A stretch of 64,000 nt of DNA. It comes from Rhabditophanes sp. KR3021 (Eukaryota; Nematoda; Chromadorea; Rhabditida; Alloionematidae). Each line of letters begins with the position of its first letter. The first letter of the stretch is position 1. A program made the translations under genes and the position numbers. Under the pieces are notes generated by a model, which did not search any database, had not been told where the DNA came from, and saw only the letters and a list, made by a program, of their open reading frames with translations. Location: positions 4,650,001 to 4,714,000 of the forward strand of contig CAUJLY010000002.1 in assembly GCA_963281155.1 (NCBI GenBank), read 5' to 3'. This document shows positions 31,869 to 42,645 of this stretch, in pieces.

Positions 31869-34513
31869 ATGATATTAAACAAATGGTCAAAGTTATTCAA
31901 GAATTCGCTTCTGCATAATACACGCATTTTAACTAACAACACCAACTTAATCACTCCACATGCATGTTTGGCAGTTGGTCTTGGCAAAAAGGTTGATCTG
32001 AGTAAAAAAATCAACCTAAATGTAGGTACGATTGGTCATATTGATCACGGCAAAACTACGTTAACGGCAGCCATCACGAAAGTATTGTCAGAGAAAGGTA
32101 AATAACACAAATGAATATAATCTGATAGTTTTAAATGTTCTATTATAGGAGGTGCGAAATTTGTTAAATTTGATGAAATTGACAAAGGAAAGGAAGAGAA
32201 AAAGCGTGGTATTACTATTAATATAGCACACATAGGTTAGTCGATTACTAAAAATTACAAAATTCTGTTACTAGGAACACACTAGATTAGAAAAATTTAT
32301 AAGAGCACAAATTAAAGTAATACATTTAGACGATATATGCTACTTTTGAAGTGCTAGTTTACCCATTTTCGTCACAACTTTCTTCTTTTTGGGCCAAATT
32401 GCATTACAATTATCCTCTCTAAGGTTTCGTGGAATTCCCAGCCATTAATTCAGTTTGTTTGCGATGCTTATATGCTACGTAGTCTTCCGTGTCACCACTA
32501 ACACTTGTTTATATAATCTTGCCGATGATTCTTAAACTGAAAGAAACTTATAATTAACACTTTCTCTAATGTCCAAAAACACGTAAACAGATTGGGCATT
32601 TTCTTTAACATAATCACATACTTTGGCAACCCTTAACTCATCCATCAGATTGCTCCAGAGCTTATTGTTGTTGTAACCAAGATCCTTCCTATAGATTTCC
32701 GCAGACAACTTTTTGATCGTTTGCATGCCTGAAATTTTAATGTCTTTTAAACAAACGATTGGTTCATATGTCCTAGTTGAAGATATACATCAAAAGTGTA
32801 ATTCATTAATAATTTGGATGTTTATAGGTTATGAATCGGCTAAGCGTCGATATGCTCATACTGATTGCCCCGGTAATTGATTTAATTTAAATTAATTATA
32901 ATAAATTGTGATGGTTTAGGTCACTCTGATTTTATCAAGAATATGATCTGTGGGACTGCTCAAATGGATGCGGCTGTATTGGTAATTGCTGCAACAGACG
33001 GAATTATGGCCCAAACTAAGGAACATTTGTTGTTAGCTAAACAAATCGGCTTGAAAAACATTATTGTATTTATCAACAAAGCCGATCTTGTTGATGATGA
33101 CATTTTGGAACTTTGTGAATTAGAAGCCAGAGAATTATTGTCACATCACGGATTTGATGGAGACAATGCTCCTGTAATTAAAGGAAGTGCTTTATCGGCA
33201 TTGGAAGGTATTGATAGTGCGTCAGTAAATGAATTAATTGAAGCATTAGACAATATCCCTGAACCAGCAAGAGAAAATTCAGCAGATGTAATTATGCCCA
33301 TTAATTCTAAGGCCGCTATTAAAGGAAGGGGAACTGTTGTAATTGGTACCATTGAAAAAGGAACCATCAAGAAAGGAGATACTTTGCAACTTAAAGGATA
33401 TGGGCACGACCTTAAGACAGTTGCGTCTGATATTCACGTATTTAATAAATCAGTACCTCAAGTAACAGCAGGTTGTTAAACACAAAGAATACCTAAATAT
33501 ATTAAAACACAAAAAATTAAATAGATAAAGCATCAGATAAGTTTCAAAAATTTGTTTGAGAGCTATTTGTGTAACGATGAAATGCCATTTTCGTTCAATA
33601 CAATGATACACAATAGCTTTAGATAGTACTTTATTAGGTGATACAATATGATTGAAACTTTCGGCGTACTTTTCTGTTACGCACTATCTAGGATAGATGC
33701 AAATTAAACATTAATGTAACAGTCATATGCTACTCTTTTTCAAAAATCTTTTTTTAATTGAGCATTCGACGAAAATTTTTAAACCACATTACTCACAATT
33801 TATTGTAATTTATATACTTTAATTAATCGATTCGTTGCAGGAGAACACTGTGCCATCTTATGCAGAGGATTAAAGGCAGATTTCGTTCAAAGAGGAATGT
33901 GGATGGGATCTCTTGGAACCATTAAAACTTCTAACCTTTTCAAAGTTGAATTGTATTTAATTGCTGAAAATGAAGGTGGAAGAAGACTCGGGCTTCGTAC
34001 AGGTACAATAAAAGACATGCAAAAATATAAAAATTAATAAATTAAAGGATTCATGTAATTTATGAAGAGCCAGTTTGGCCAATTGATGTACATAATTGAA
34101 TTTGATTGTCTCGAAGCAGAAATGTTAGTCGAAAACATCAAGCAACATTGCATCGTCTTTAAGACATTTAAGCAAAGTTATAAAAATTGACTGAGTATTA
34201 AAAATGTAACCAATTACTAATTTTTGTCATTTTTGCAGGATTCTCAGACCGAATTTTCTGCTCAACATGGGATCAAGTTGGTCGCTTCCATATTCCAGCA
34301 GAAATGGTCATGCCCGGCGAACATACATCTGCTCATATGCTTTTTGTAAACGATGTCCCTGCTGCTAAGAACCTCCCATTTACTTTGAGAGAAGGAAAAA
34401 ATAAGACTACGATTGCTAGAGGAATTATAACAGAAATGATGAGTCCAGTACAATGCGAAACATTTGCTAGAGTCGATATGGAAGCCTTAATTAATGGAAG
34501 CAGCATCATCTAG
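31869..34513 (+). CDS. TUFM: Mitochondrial elongation factor Tu
   Basis: Six exons (31869-32097, 32149-32235, 32828-32872, 32920-33471, 33841-34002, 34239-34513), 449 codons, ending in TAG. A basic, hydroxylated presequence of about 45 residues precedes the GTPase domain. GTPase motifs: GHIDHGKT (56-63), the RGITINIAH switch, DCPGHSDF across a splice junction, and NKADLV. Beta-barrel domains II and III follow (for example MVMPGEHTS). It delivers aminoacyl-tRNA to mitochondrial ribosomes. After the usual EF-Tu end (ARGIITEMM) there is a C-terminal extension of about 23 residues. Nematodes have two mitochondrial EF-Tus; the short extension would fit EF-Tu2 (serine tRNA) better than EF-Tu1, an inference only. 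Intron 2 holds an antisense GIY-YIG relic and has an 8-bp direct repeat at its borders. Confidence 0.93.
32236..32827 (-). mobile_element. Element-bearing TUFM intron 2 with decayed GIY-YIG copy 5
   Basis: The minus strand at 32726-32532 has an open frame with [20 protein letters not shown] and [19 protein letters not shown]. The last segment aligns with STYVLVDLPTDVDAK (copy 2) and [12 protein letters not shown] (intact copy), the first strand of the GIY-YIG domain. Further downstream the sequence decays and only short matches remain, so this is the weakest copy. The exon/intron borders read ATAGGTTA on both sides (32232-32239 and 32824-32831), a perfect 8-bp direct repeat spanning both splice sites. 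Confidence 0.5.
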
Positions 34514-34719
34514 TCGTTTTAGAATATTTTGCTTATTAATTAGGTACTAGATACATTGTTATAGCTTTTTTGTTATTTGAAAGAATATTTTTAACTATTT
34601 GTGTACCAGTCAGTTAATTGGTTACCTAGACCATTCAAGTTATCTTAAAATCTATTTAACTTACATTACGTATTTTAAATTCTATAGAATTAATTTTAAT
34701 TAAAATTTGCAGACAAATA

Positions 34720-37700
34720 ATGTCTTCAGTCAAAGAGATAAATGGACAACTCGAAGATTACGTATGGGGCCGCATAGATGATAAAGAATACTTGAAAAAT
34801 GTCGGAATGAATGTGGATCTTCGGGACACAGAGTTATTATCAAAAGGTTTTTATTAATTAAAAATTGAAAAGGGCTACTATTTTAAAATAGGTTCAATGG
34901 GTGCACAAACAGACAAATCCCTCATAATCATTTCAGCGACTTGTATGTTCTTCTCTGGACCCATGTAAGTAACAAATTGTAGAGAAGCCTTGCCTGAATC
35001 AGAATTAGTGACTTGATTGCGAAGAGCATCAATTCAAATGTATTTGATATTTTCAGCTATCTTTTTGAGGATACTTAATGGTTTCTCTGATTTGGCCAGC
35101 TTGTGGAAGACTCTTTCTTTATGTCAAAGGCATAGCCCCGCTTAACAGCAAAACTGTAGTCATATCTTTGCATCGCCAGTCTTGCTTTTATCTTGAACGA
35201 TTCTCCTATATAAACTATTCCATTCAATGTTTATCAAAATTCCAAGTAGATACAACAACTGACGAATCAAATTCATTATATTTTAGCCCAATAGTATCTA
35301 GATATCCTTTAAATAAATGACGTCTTTTGTAGAGTTCTTATTGAAGATATCAAAACCTTTCCTTGTGGTTGACCAAGTTCTGTAGCATCACCTAAAATAA
35401 ATTAGATACAATAATATTAATTGAAACAACCTGTAACAACGTCTTTTTCTTTTTAGTGAATTTTTTGCTCATCTAAAAATAAGTAAAATTAATAAAGTAG
35501 AAAAATATTAGAATATAAAGTATTTAACGAAATGAGGTAATAAAATATTTGTGGCAAATGTTGGGCGATATATTGTACCAACCATAAAATTAGACAACCT
35601 AGTTGCAAAACCTTAACGACTTGTTGTTACGCAGTTTCTCTAAATTTGATACTAAATATATACATTGTTAACAAAAATACTAAATAATTTATACTATGCA
35701 TATTGAAATCTATTTTTTAAGTTGAAACAATGCAGGAGAGCTTGAATAAACAATTACGCAAAAGAGTTGACGAAAACTATCCGATGTTGTTGGAGCAGGC
35801 AAATGCTATTGAAGTTTTAGATGAAATGCAGGGTAGGTTAAAAGTTACTTAACAAATATTTTTATTAGACAACACAATTTAAAAAGATTACATAATAAGT
35901 TTGAGATCAAAGAGACTTTTAACAAACATTTTATTAGACAAAACTATTTAAAAAGATTACATAAGAAGTTTGATTAGGGTGTCCCAATAAAAGCTTCATA
36001 GTATACTTTAGATGCTTTTTCATCTAAAGAAGAACAAGTATCTAGGTCAGAGTATAAAAAATCCATCAAAGCACGTTTCTTCTCCTTGACCAAATCCACA
36101 TTAACAAAGTTTTTCTTGAACACCTTTTCATTAAACTTCTCTACAAACAATAACTGAATTTCATCTAGGAAGAGTTTGACTCGGGAGTGTTGAAAAGTAA
36201 GCTCTTTCTCCTTATTTTGCTCTTCAGTTAAATTTGACATGCTGTCTTTTTCTGTTGACTTGAAGAAGCCAGTGATACTCTTTAAAGCAGATTTCCCTAA
36301 ATTCAAATTATTATATCATTCATAAGGTAAGAATAGCTTACCTTTAAATGCCTCTTTGGGTACGTCCTTTGTTCCAACAGCAAGTGGCTTCTCAACAACA
36401 GGTTCCACACCATCAGCCTTAAATACAGATTAGACAAGTAAAAATAGATTAATTATACATACGTTATCAAAATTACCAGATAGGGTAAGTAGACAACTTA
36501 AACCAAGTTGTATGAAGCAAATAATAAGCTTAGGACTAACTAAATATAAGGTTACAAATATATGGGATAAAATAAACAATGACTAAATTAGTCGCACATT
36601 AGAGTTACTTCGGGCTACCATAAAAACTAATTGCTTTATTTAAGAGCAGTATCATAAAGTGATGACTGAAATTCATCAAAAAACAAATAAGATGAATGAC
36701 TTGGTTGAGAATCATAGAAAGAATATGAGTAAGGGCATTGTACTGCTTGAGAATACCCAAAAATTACGTCGTATTTTAAATGATGGCTTGAGATGTGAAA
36801 AACTTATTGATGAAGCGTCAAAGGAAACAGATGTTCTGAAACTTTCTGAAATTATTTGCGAAGTTGAGGCCATTAATAAGGAAAATGGTGACTTGAAAAA
36901 AGTTATTTGGATGAATGAAGGGTTTCTTTACAAAATCCCTCAGTTAATAAGAGATGCCAAGCAAAAAGTTGTGAAAGAACTGAAAAGTGCTTTAGATTCC
37001 ATCAATGCGGCCGGTGTAAATAATTGTTTGAAGGCATTGGATTATTTGGAATGCAGCAAAAGTGAATTAACTAAAATTTATGAGGAAACAGCCGTCCAAC
37101 TGGATTCCTTCTTCTTGAAACTATCTGTCAATTGCACCTCCACGGAAAAATTAAGCAAATTCCTCCCTGTTTTCAGCACAAAACTAAACACTGTATTGGA
37201 GCAATTTGCACTACTGGGAAATGAACACATAAATAGTTTGTCAAAAAGAATTTCTCAGATTATTGTTAATCGCATCCCAAATAATTCTACCAATTCAATG
37301 AGAATTGTCCAGACATTATCAAAAGCCTTATCTGCCCATAATGAAATCCATATCAAACCAATTAAAGACGCATTAGCCCCATTGAAGGCATCCATCTTAA
37401 CCCAGTCCTTAAACAATCTATTCAAAAAGATAGATGAGGTGTTTGCTGAGGAAGACATTGCTTATGAATTGATGGTGGAGATGATTAACTCGGAAATCAA
37501 GATTGAGTTAAATAGTGTTGACTGGGATCATTCACTTCAAAAGGAAATGGAACATAATGTCAGCAAAGCATTGAATTATATTGCTGTAAAGATTGAAAAC
37601 ATGTTAAATTTAGGGCAGGATCAATTACATTTGACTGGACGTGTAGACAAGACTCAGTTGAAAAACTATGAAATGATTCATGTTGCTCATTTGATTGCCG

Positions 37701-38404
37701 AACAATGGAGGGCTATTGCGCAACCGCTGATTCAGTTAGTTGATGGTTCTTTGTCAGCAATATCGTCTAATATCAAAGACTTGTTAACCTTGGTTATTTG
37801 TTCAATGCATGAAGAAAATATGACAAAGCCATTGAAAGGATCTTCATGCAGTGGTTACATACGAGAACTAAGAGACCATTTGAAAGTCTTCAAAACCCAC
37901 GTGGATCATATGAAGTCATTGGTTGAAACGAACACAATTTTATCCAATTTCATAGATTTCATCATTCAAAAATTGTTGGTACACTTTTCTCTAATCAGGC
38001 CTTCATCAAAATCCTTACATGAAAGAATCAGCATGGATTTAATTTCATTGTGCGAGAAAGGATTATCGCCCCTGAACTGTAGAGCGTCTGTATTGTTGAG
38101 AGATTACCAAAGTATTGCAAGCTATTTAAAAAGTGGGGATTATGCTAAGTCTGTCAAAACAGGACCTCTTACCCTGCCTTATTGGATTCATTTACATTTG
38201 ATTATCAGTGAATCAAATGGAATTCCGCTACCAAATGAATTCAAGAAAATGGACTATAAAGACTACATAGATTGGTTTTTTACACTCAATGCAAAGGAAA
38301 AGCATGCCTTTATGACCGATTATATCCATCATAATAACGAAAAAGAGAATTTAAATGTTGCTGAGTGTTTAATTGTATTATCCAATGCCAAAATATCCAA
38401 ATAA
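34720..38404 (+). CDS. COG5: Conserved oligomeric Golgi complex subunit 5
   Basis: Three exons (34720-34846, 35722-35832, 36645-38404), 665 codons, phases consistent (donor AAAAG|GTTTTT, acceptor TTTTTTAAG). The N-terminal heptad-rich region (MQESLNKQLRKRVDEN, then LLEQANAIEVLDEM and KTNKMNDLVENHRKN) is the COG5 coiled coil. It continues into the long helical rod of CATCHR tethers. COG5 belongs to lobe B of the COG complex, which tethers retrograde vesicles at the Golgi. Intron 1 contains an antisense GIY-YIG relic; intron 2 contains a different antisense ORF. It follows TUFM by 206 bp with an acceptor-like TTTGCAG 8 nt before the ATG and precedes the acyltransferase by 183 bp, all on one strand, so an operon is likely. 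Confidence 0.87.
34878..35400 (-). pseudogene. Decayed GIY-YIG copy 6, antisense in COG5 intron 1
   Basis: The minus strand reads GIVYIGESFKIKARLAMQRY (YIGES at about 35,210; the catalytic Arg follows in KARL) and then VKRGYAFDIKKES. A frame change leads to SEKPLSILKKIAENIKYI, an in-frame stop, and IDALRNQVTNSDSGKASLQF, ending AEMIMRDLSVC before TAG. It is clearly the same subfamily as the intact ARPC4-intron copy ([37 protein letters not shown]). The stop is 31 nt from the host donor, the closest of all copies. Confidence 0.8.
35849..35973. repeat. Tandem duplication of ~56 bp in COG5 intron 2
   Basis: Two near-identical blocks, each running TTAACAAAyATTTTTATTAG - ACAAAACnATTTAAAAAG - ATTACATAAnAAGTTTGA, at about 35,849-35,904 and 35,919-35,973. 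The second block directly abuts the stop codon of the nested antisense ORF. Confidence 0.65.
35974..36570 (-). CDS. Nested antisense gene in COG5 intron 2, possibly secreted
   Basis: Exons inferred at about 36570-36464, 36419-36352 and 36306-35974, with introns of 44 and 45 nt (AAC|GTATGT...TATTTAAG and AAAG|GTAAGC...GAATTTAG). The reading frame starts with a hydrophobic stretch (PKLIICFIQLGLSCLLTLSG) that could be a signal peptide. A basic and acidic helical region of about 130 residues follows, with SALKSITGFFKS and KLFLDEIQLLFVEKFNEK. I could not place an ATG with confidence. I recognise no family, and it does not resemble the GIY-YIG copies. It lies wholly within a host intron on the opposite strand, like those copies. 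Confidence 0.4.
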
Positions 38405-38587
38405 TTTATTCCCATACCTATTAATAAAAAGTGTCTAAATATGTTTATGACTTTAAGTAATTTTAATACTTTAAATAAATTCAAAAATTTGAATAGCTGA
38501 TCACATATTAATTACAATTCTGATACTATAAACGTTGCACCAACATCCTTTACGTATCTAAATTTAAAAATATTTTCGTTAATAAGT

Positions 38588-39778
38588 ATGATACTTACAA
38601 TTTTACCTATTATTAGGGATATCCGTCCCTATGTGCCAGCAACTTTATTGACCGCTTCAATGGTTCCATTTGCCACGGCTTCACTTGGATTACATGCAGC
38701 TGGACTGGTTTTGCCCCGAAGATGGGTAGAGTATATTGATAACAAAATGTTTTCATCCTACCTCAAGATGTGCCTGTTTGTTTTTGAGAATGTGTCAGGT
38801 GTTGAGGTGAGTGATGTTCTTATTCATTTGATTATTTATTCAATTAATATGTTATTTACTATATTCATTTATTGGCATATTATTTTTTAGATTCACGTTT
38901 ACGGTGATTACGACGACATAATCAAGAGAGACGAAAGTGCAATTGTCTTTTCCAACCATCAGACTTCTGCTGATTGGATTATTTCAAATTGTGTTGCTGC
39001 CAGAAAACAAACCGAATTCGGACTACGTTTTGTTGTCAAATCCTCCCTTCAATATATTCCATTATTTGCTTGGTACATCTACCAAAGAGGATTTGTTTTC
39101 GTAAGAAGATTCGGGGATTTTGTCTTTAACCCTGTTGAAAGACAATTTAACTACTTGAAAGCACTCAATTCTTCTTTCTGGTTGGGAATTTACCCAGAAG
39201 GAACGAGATTTGATGCCACTAATTTGAAAGCAATCGACACAACCCATGACTGGTGTTATCAAAAAGGAGTCAAAACTTTTATGAATGTTGGTAGACCCCA
39301 TAGCAAGGGCTTTTCGCTTGCATTTACTCACCTTGAAGCTAATATTGGTGCTGTTTATGATTTCACTATCGGTTACAACAATACAAATGACTTGCCAAAA
39401 CGCGGAAAAGTCCCAGATATGTTTGAGCTATGTGTTAGTGCTGCTAAGAAGAAAGAAATCCACATCCATATGAAGCGTCATCCAAAAGAAACTGTTCCTC
39501 AAACCACAGCTGGGCATCAATTGTTCTTGCTCAAGAGCTTTGAAGAAAAAGAAGAATTATTTGACAATTTTTATACTAAAGGGACTTTTGCCCTTAAAGA
39601 AGAAAAAGCTGTAGTCCTTGAGACGATTCCATTTTCAGAAACACTGCCATCTGTTGCTGTTTTTGTCGGTCTCTTACTTGCACCACTTTTTTCCTCAAAA
39701 GTTAGAACAGTCTACTTGGCAACTATTTGTGTATCACCTGTTTTAATTGTATGGACGAGACGAATAAGAAACATCTAA
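38588..39778 (+). CDS. AGPAT5: 1-acyl-glycerol-3-phosphate acyltransferase, AGPAT5-like
   Basis: Two exons (38588-38806, 38891-39778), 368 codons. Acyltransferase motif I is NHQTSADW (95-102; the H-x4-D pair is His96 and Asp101). The motif III equivalent is YPEGTR (174-179). N- and C-terminal hydrophobic segments mark a membrane protein of the ER or mitochondrial outer membrane. Later features (AIYDFTIGYN, HIHMKRHPKE) follow the pattern of AGPAT5 (epsilon) and related lysophospholipid acyltransferases. It would acylate lysophosphatidic acid, or possibly lysocardiolipin or lysophosphatidylinositol. It lies 183 bp after COG5 on the same strand. Confidence 0.85.
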
Positions 39779-40337
39779 ATTATTTATCAATAAATACTTT
39801 TGCCTTATATCGAAAATTATTCATTTTCTACATAGGAATAAAAATTAGCGTCATATCTATTATGAAATATGTAGTGTGTAATGTGTTGAAGTTAAGCATA
39901 CGTGTTGTTTATAATAAACAGTAAGAAGTGAATAAAATTTCATCATCACATGTGCATTTATTATGTCACACACATTTATTCTCGATACTAAATGTTTATA
40001 GTAGTTTAATAAGTCGCGGCATGCATGTATAATTTTATTTTCCATTGCGTATACTCAAAGCTGTTTGTATTTACATTATTCATTTTTACATGAAAAGTTA
40101 AACAAATTTAACACATCAAATAAATATAGTAATTTGTGGGCTCATAATTAGCGATGTTTGCTTACCTAAAATGTTATCAGTTTATTTTTTCATCAGAGAG
40201 CACTTTCTTCCAATCCGATACATACTACGTCAGTATTAGTGTTTTGTCATTTTGTTGGCCGTTGTTTATTATTTTATCGGGGTTATTGATTATTTCATAT
40301 TTAAAGTTTTATTGCTTCTAGGTACTTAATAATAACA
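39779..40337. other. Intergenic region AGPAT5 to Bax inhibitor-1
   Basis: AT-rich. A clear acceptor (TTATTGCTTCTAG) lies 17 nt before the downstream ATG, compatible with spliced-leader addition. No other feature. Confidence 0.5.
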
Positions 40338-41075
40338 ATGACTTCTACACGCGCATCACCTGAAGCTGACTTCTTTGGAGTCTTCGGACGTGCTTTCTCC
40401 ACACTGGATAATAAACTCGAAAAGGATGTTAAGGTACACCTGAAGAAAGTATATTCTACTTTGGCAATCTCATTGCTGGCAGCTATGGTTGGATCTGGAA
40501 TCTGCAACTTCCTTGGACTACAAGGGTTTGGATTTTTGTTCAGCTTGGGGTCCATCGGAATGGCTATTACCTTAGCTATGACTCCTCAGTCATCAGAAAA
40601 CGAAAACAAAAGACTTGGATACTTGTTGGCTTTTGCCGCTTTAACTGGATGCGGATTAACCCCAATGATGAACTATTACCTCCAATTCAACCCAGCGATT
40701 GTTTCTCAAGCTTATCTCATTACCTTTGTCGTCTTTGGTTGCTTTTCATTGTCAGCTTTGTATGCCGAAAACACCAAATACTTGCATTTTGGAGGAGTCC
40801 TGGGATCTTGTCTTACTACTCTTCTCTTCGTCGGAATCTTCAACATCTTTTTTGGATCAGCTATTCTTTCGGGACTCTTAATTTGGGGAGGATTGGCCGT
40901 GAACTGTGGAATGATCATGTTTGACACTCAATTGATTTGCGAAAAAAGACGTAACGGAAATACTGATTACATTTGGCATTCTGTCGAACTTTTCCTTGAC
41001 TTTATCAACGTATTCCGTTACATTTTGAAGATTCTCGGAGACAAAGAATCCAATAAAAAGAAGCGTTCCAACTAA
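40338..41075 (+). CDS. TMBIM6: Bax inhibitor-1 (TMBIM6)
   Basis: Intronless, 245 codons. Six to seven hydrophobic segments follow an N-terminal amphipathic part (HLKKVYSTLAISLLAAMVG, where the HLKKVY phrase is a BI-1 hallmark). The conserved loop and sixth segment FDTQLICEKRRNGNTDYIWH, with ELFLDFINVFRYIL, identify BI-1 rather than other TMBIM members. The C-terminus is lysine-rich (KESNKKKRSN), as in the calcium-leak and ER-retention tail of this family. It is an ER membrane protein that lowers ER calcium and restrains cell death and the unfolded protein response. Confidence 0.95.
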   Translation: MTSTRASPEADFFGVFGRAFSTLDNKLEKDVKVHLKKVYSTLAISLLAAMVGSGICNFLGLQGFGFLFSLGSIGMAITLAMTPQSSENENKRLGYLLAFAALTGCGLTPMMNYYLQFNPAIVSQAYLITFVVFGCFSLSALYAENTKYLHFGGVLGSCLTTLLFVGIFNIFFGSAILSGLLIWGGLAVNCGMIMFDTQLICEKRRNGNTDYIWHSVELFLDFINVFRYILKILGDKESNKKKRSN

Positions 41076-41107
41076 TTTGATATAATATAAATTTCATTCC
41101 GTAATGC

Positions 41108-41113
41108 AATAAA
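41108..41113 (+). terminator. Polyadenylation signal of TMBIM6
   Basis: AATAAA 33 nt after the stop codon. Confidence 0.6.
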
Positions 41114-41379
41114 ATTGCAGTCTATGCTTATATTTTATTTTAGCCCTTTTTAATTTCTTTATACCACCCGAACCATTACCTTCATGCACGTGTTATTCGG
41201 CAGGTTGGTGATAGAGTTGTATTATAAATGTATGCTATTTTGAAGTAAATAAAATCTTATATTTAATATGGAAATAGTGTTTATGTATGGAAATATTAAA
41301 AGAGACAAACCTAATCAAATATATTCTTCAACTCACATTAAGTTTAAAAGACATTTAAAGTTTAATAAGTTCGGAAAAA

Positions 41380-42360
41380 ATGAATAAAAACAAAATACTT
41401 TATACGTTAGGAGATACAATAATAAAGACTTGGACATAGAACGGACTTTTTGCAATTCCGGAGTCAATGTTAAAAAAATTGAACGTCCCAGTTCCTGTTC
41501 AATTAATGTTCAAATCTACTAATAAATATTCTAAATTTGTTTCTCCACTAACTAAATATGTATTTTATTAGAATACATCAAAGCAAATGATTGATTTTGA
41601 AATTATACGTTTATATGGCGTAAATTGGTCGCAACTATTTGATGCAAGTGAACATCTTGGGCAAGTTTTATATGAGCGTGTTTCTATAATATTGTATCTA
41701 CACGTTGTTTTATAATCGCGATTACACTATGTATTCCTAAATATGACTTCCAACAATGACAAATTCATGCCCAAAGCTCTCGCGATCAATCCTATCTACA
41801 GAAATTGCATTAAAGATTTCAAGAGCTTATTATATTCTTCAGAGTTAAACGCAAAAAGCCGGGAGAAAGTTGACGGAATAACGATGTTTGGGACTAAGAA
41901 TGATGTGAATTCGTTGTAGTACAGGCTCACCATTTGTCTAGAGGTTGATTATCTTATTGGAACATTTCTAAACCAAGATTTTCACTCAATAGAAGCATTT
42001 GGCGTTTTAGTTAACAGATTCCATGTTTCATTTTTTGATAACATTAATTTTTTTAAACTACAAATAAGTATTACTTATATGGCAAGTCAAAAAAAACAAA
42101 GAATGGATATGTTAAGTGAAATGTTAAATCATTATCTTGTGTTGATCTCAATTCGCATTTTAGAATTGATATGAATAATGCCTTTAATTCCAATACCACG
42201 ATTGACTTCATTTGTTCCTTAAAAATGAAAAATATAAAGAAAATTAAGTTGCTTCTTTCTAAAATTGGTTTCCCAACTGAAATCATCAGTGATAGCGAAT
42301 TAAATGAAAAACTATTAAATACGCTTAACGAAATCAAACAATGTTCAATTGGTATTTAAA
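41380..42360 (+). pseudogene. Decayed gene or unusual multi-exon gene, family unknown
   Basis: From the ATG at 41380 one reading frame stays protein-like to about 42,172. It is broken only by TAG (~41,437), TAG (~41,570), TAA (~41,712), TAG (~41,918) and a final TGA. It contains coherent peptides such as GLFAIPESMLKKLNVPVPVQ, IIRLYGVNWSQLFDASEHLG and PKALAINPIYRNCIKDFKSL. A second frame (42,171-42,357) continues with IKKIKLLLSKIGFPTEIISD. Two of the stops could be removed by small in-frame introns (33 nt ending TTTTATTAG, 51 nt ending TTCGTTGTAG), but the donors would be weak. I recognise no family. It lies between TMBIM6 and the CYK-4 homologue. A decayed gene copy seems the best reading. 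Confidence 0.4.
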
Positions 42361-42645
42361 TGCTATTTTCCTTTCACGGAACTGCCGATGCTGATTTATT
42401 AAAACCTTTCTTCATTGTTTTTTAAGACCGTGAAATTTGGATTTTGATCCGTTTATAGTAAAATTTCCCAATTTCTATTTAAATTTCTTCGTAAACAAGA
42501 AATATTCACGTTTATTTAGTTGACAACCATATCAATTTAAATTCATAATTTAAAATGGCCGAATACATTTAGTACAATCAATTATTAAAATCATTTATTA
42601 TGCTTAAAAATGTCTCCAAAGAAATTTATAAGTACAAAATTGTCA

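Noticed and set aside
41380..42172. Recoding of TAG as a sense codon
   Set aside because: TUFM ends at a TAG at the expected C-terminus and other genes contain no internal TAG, so the genetic code is standard here.
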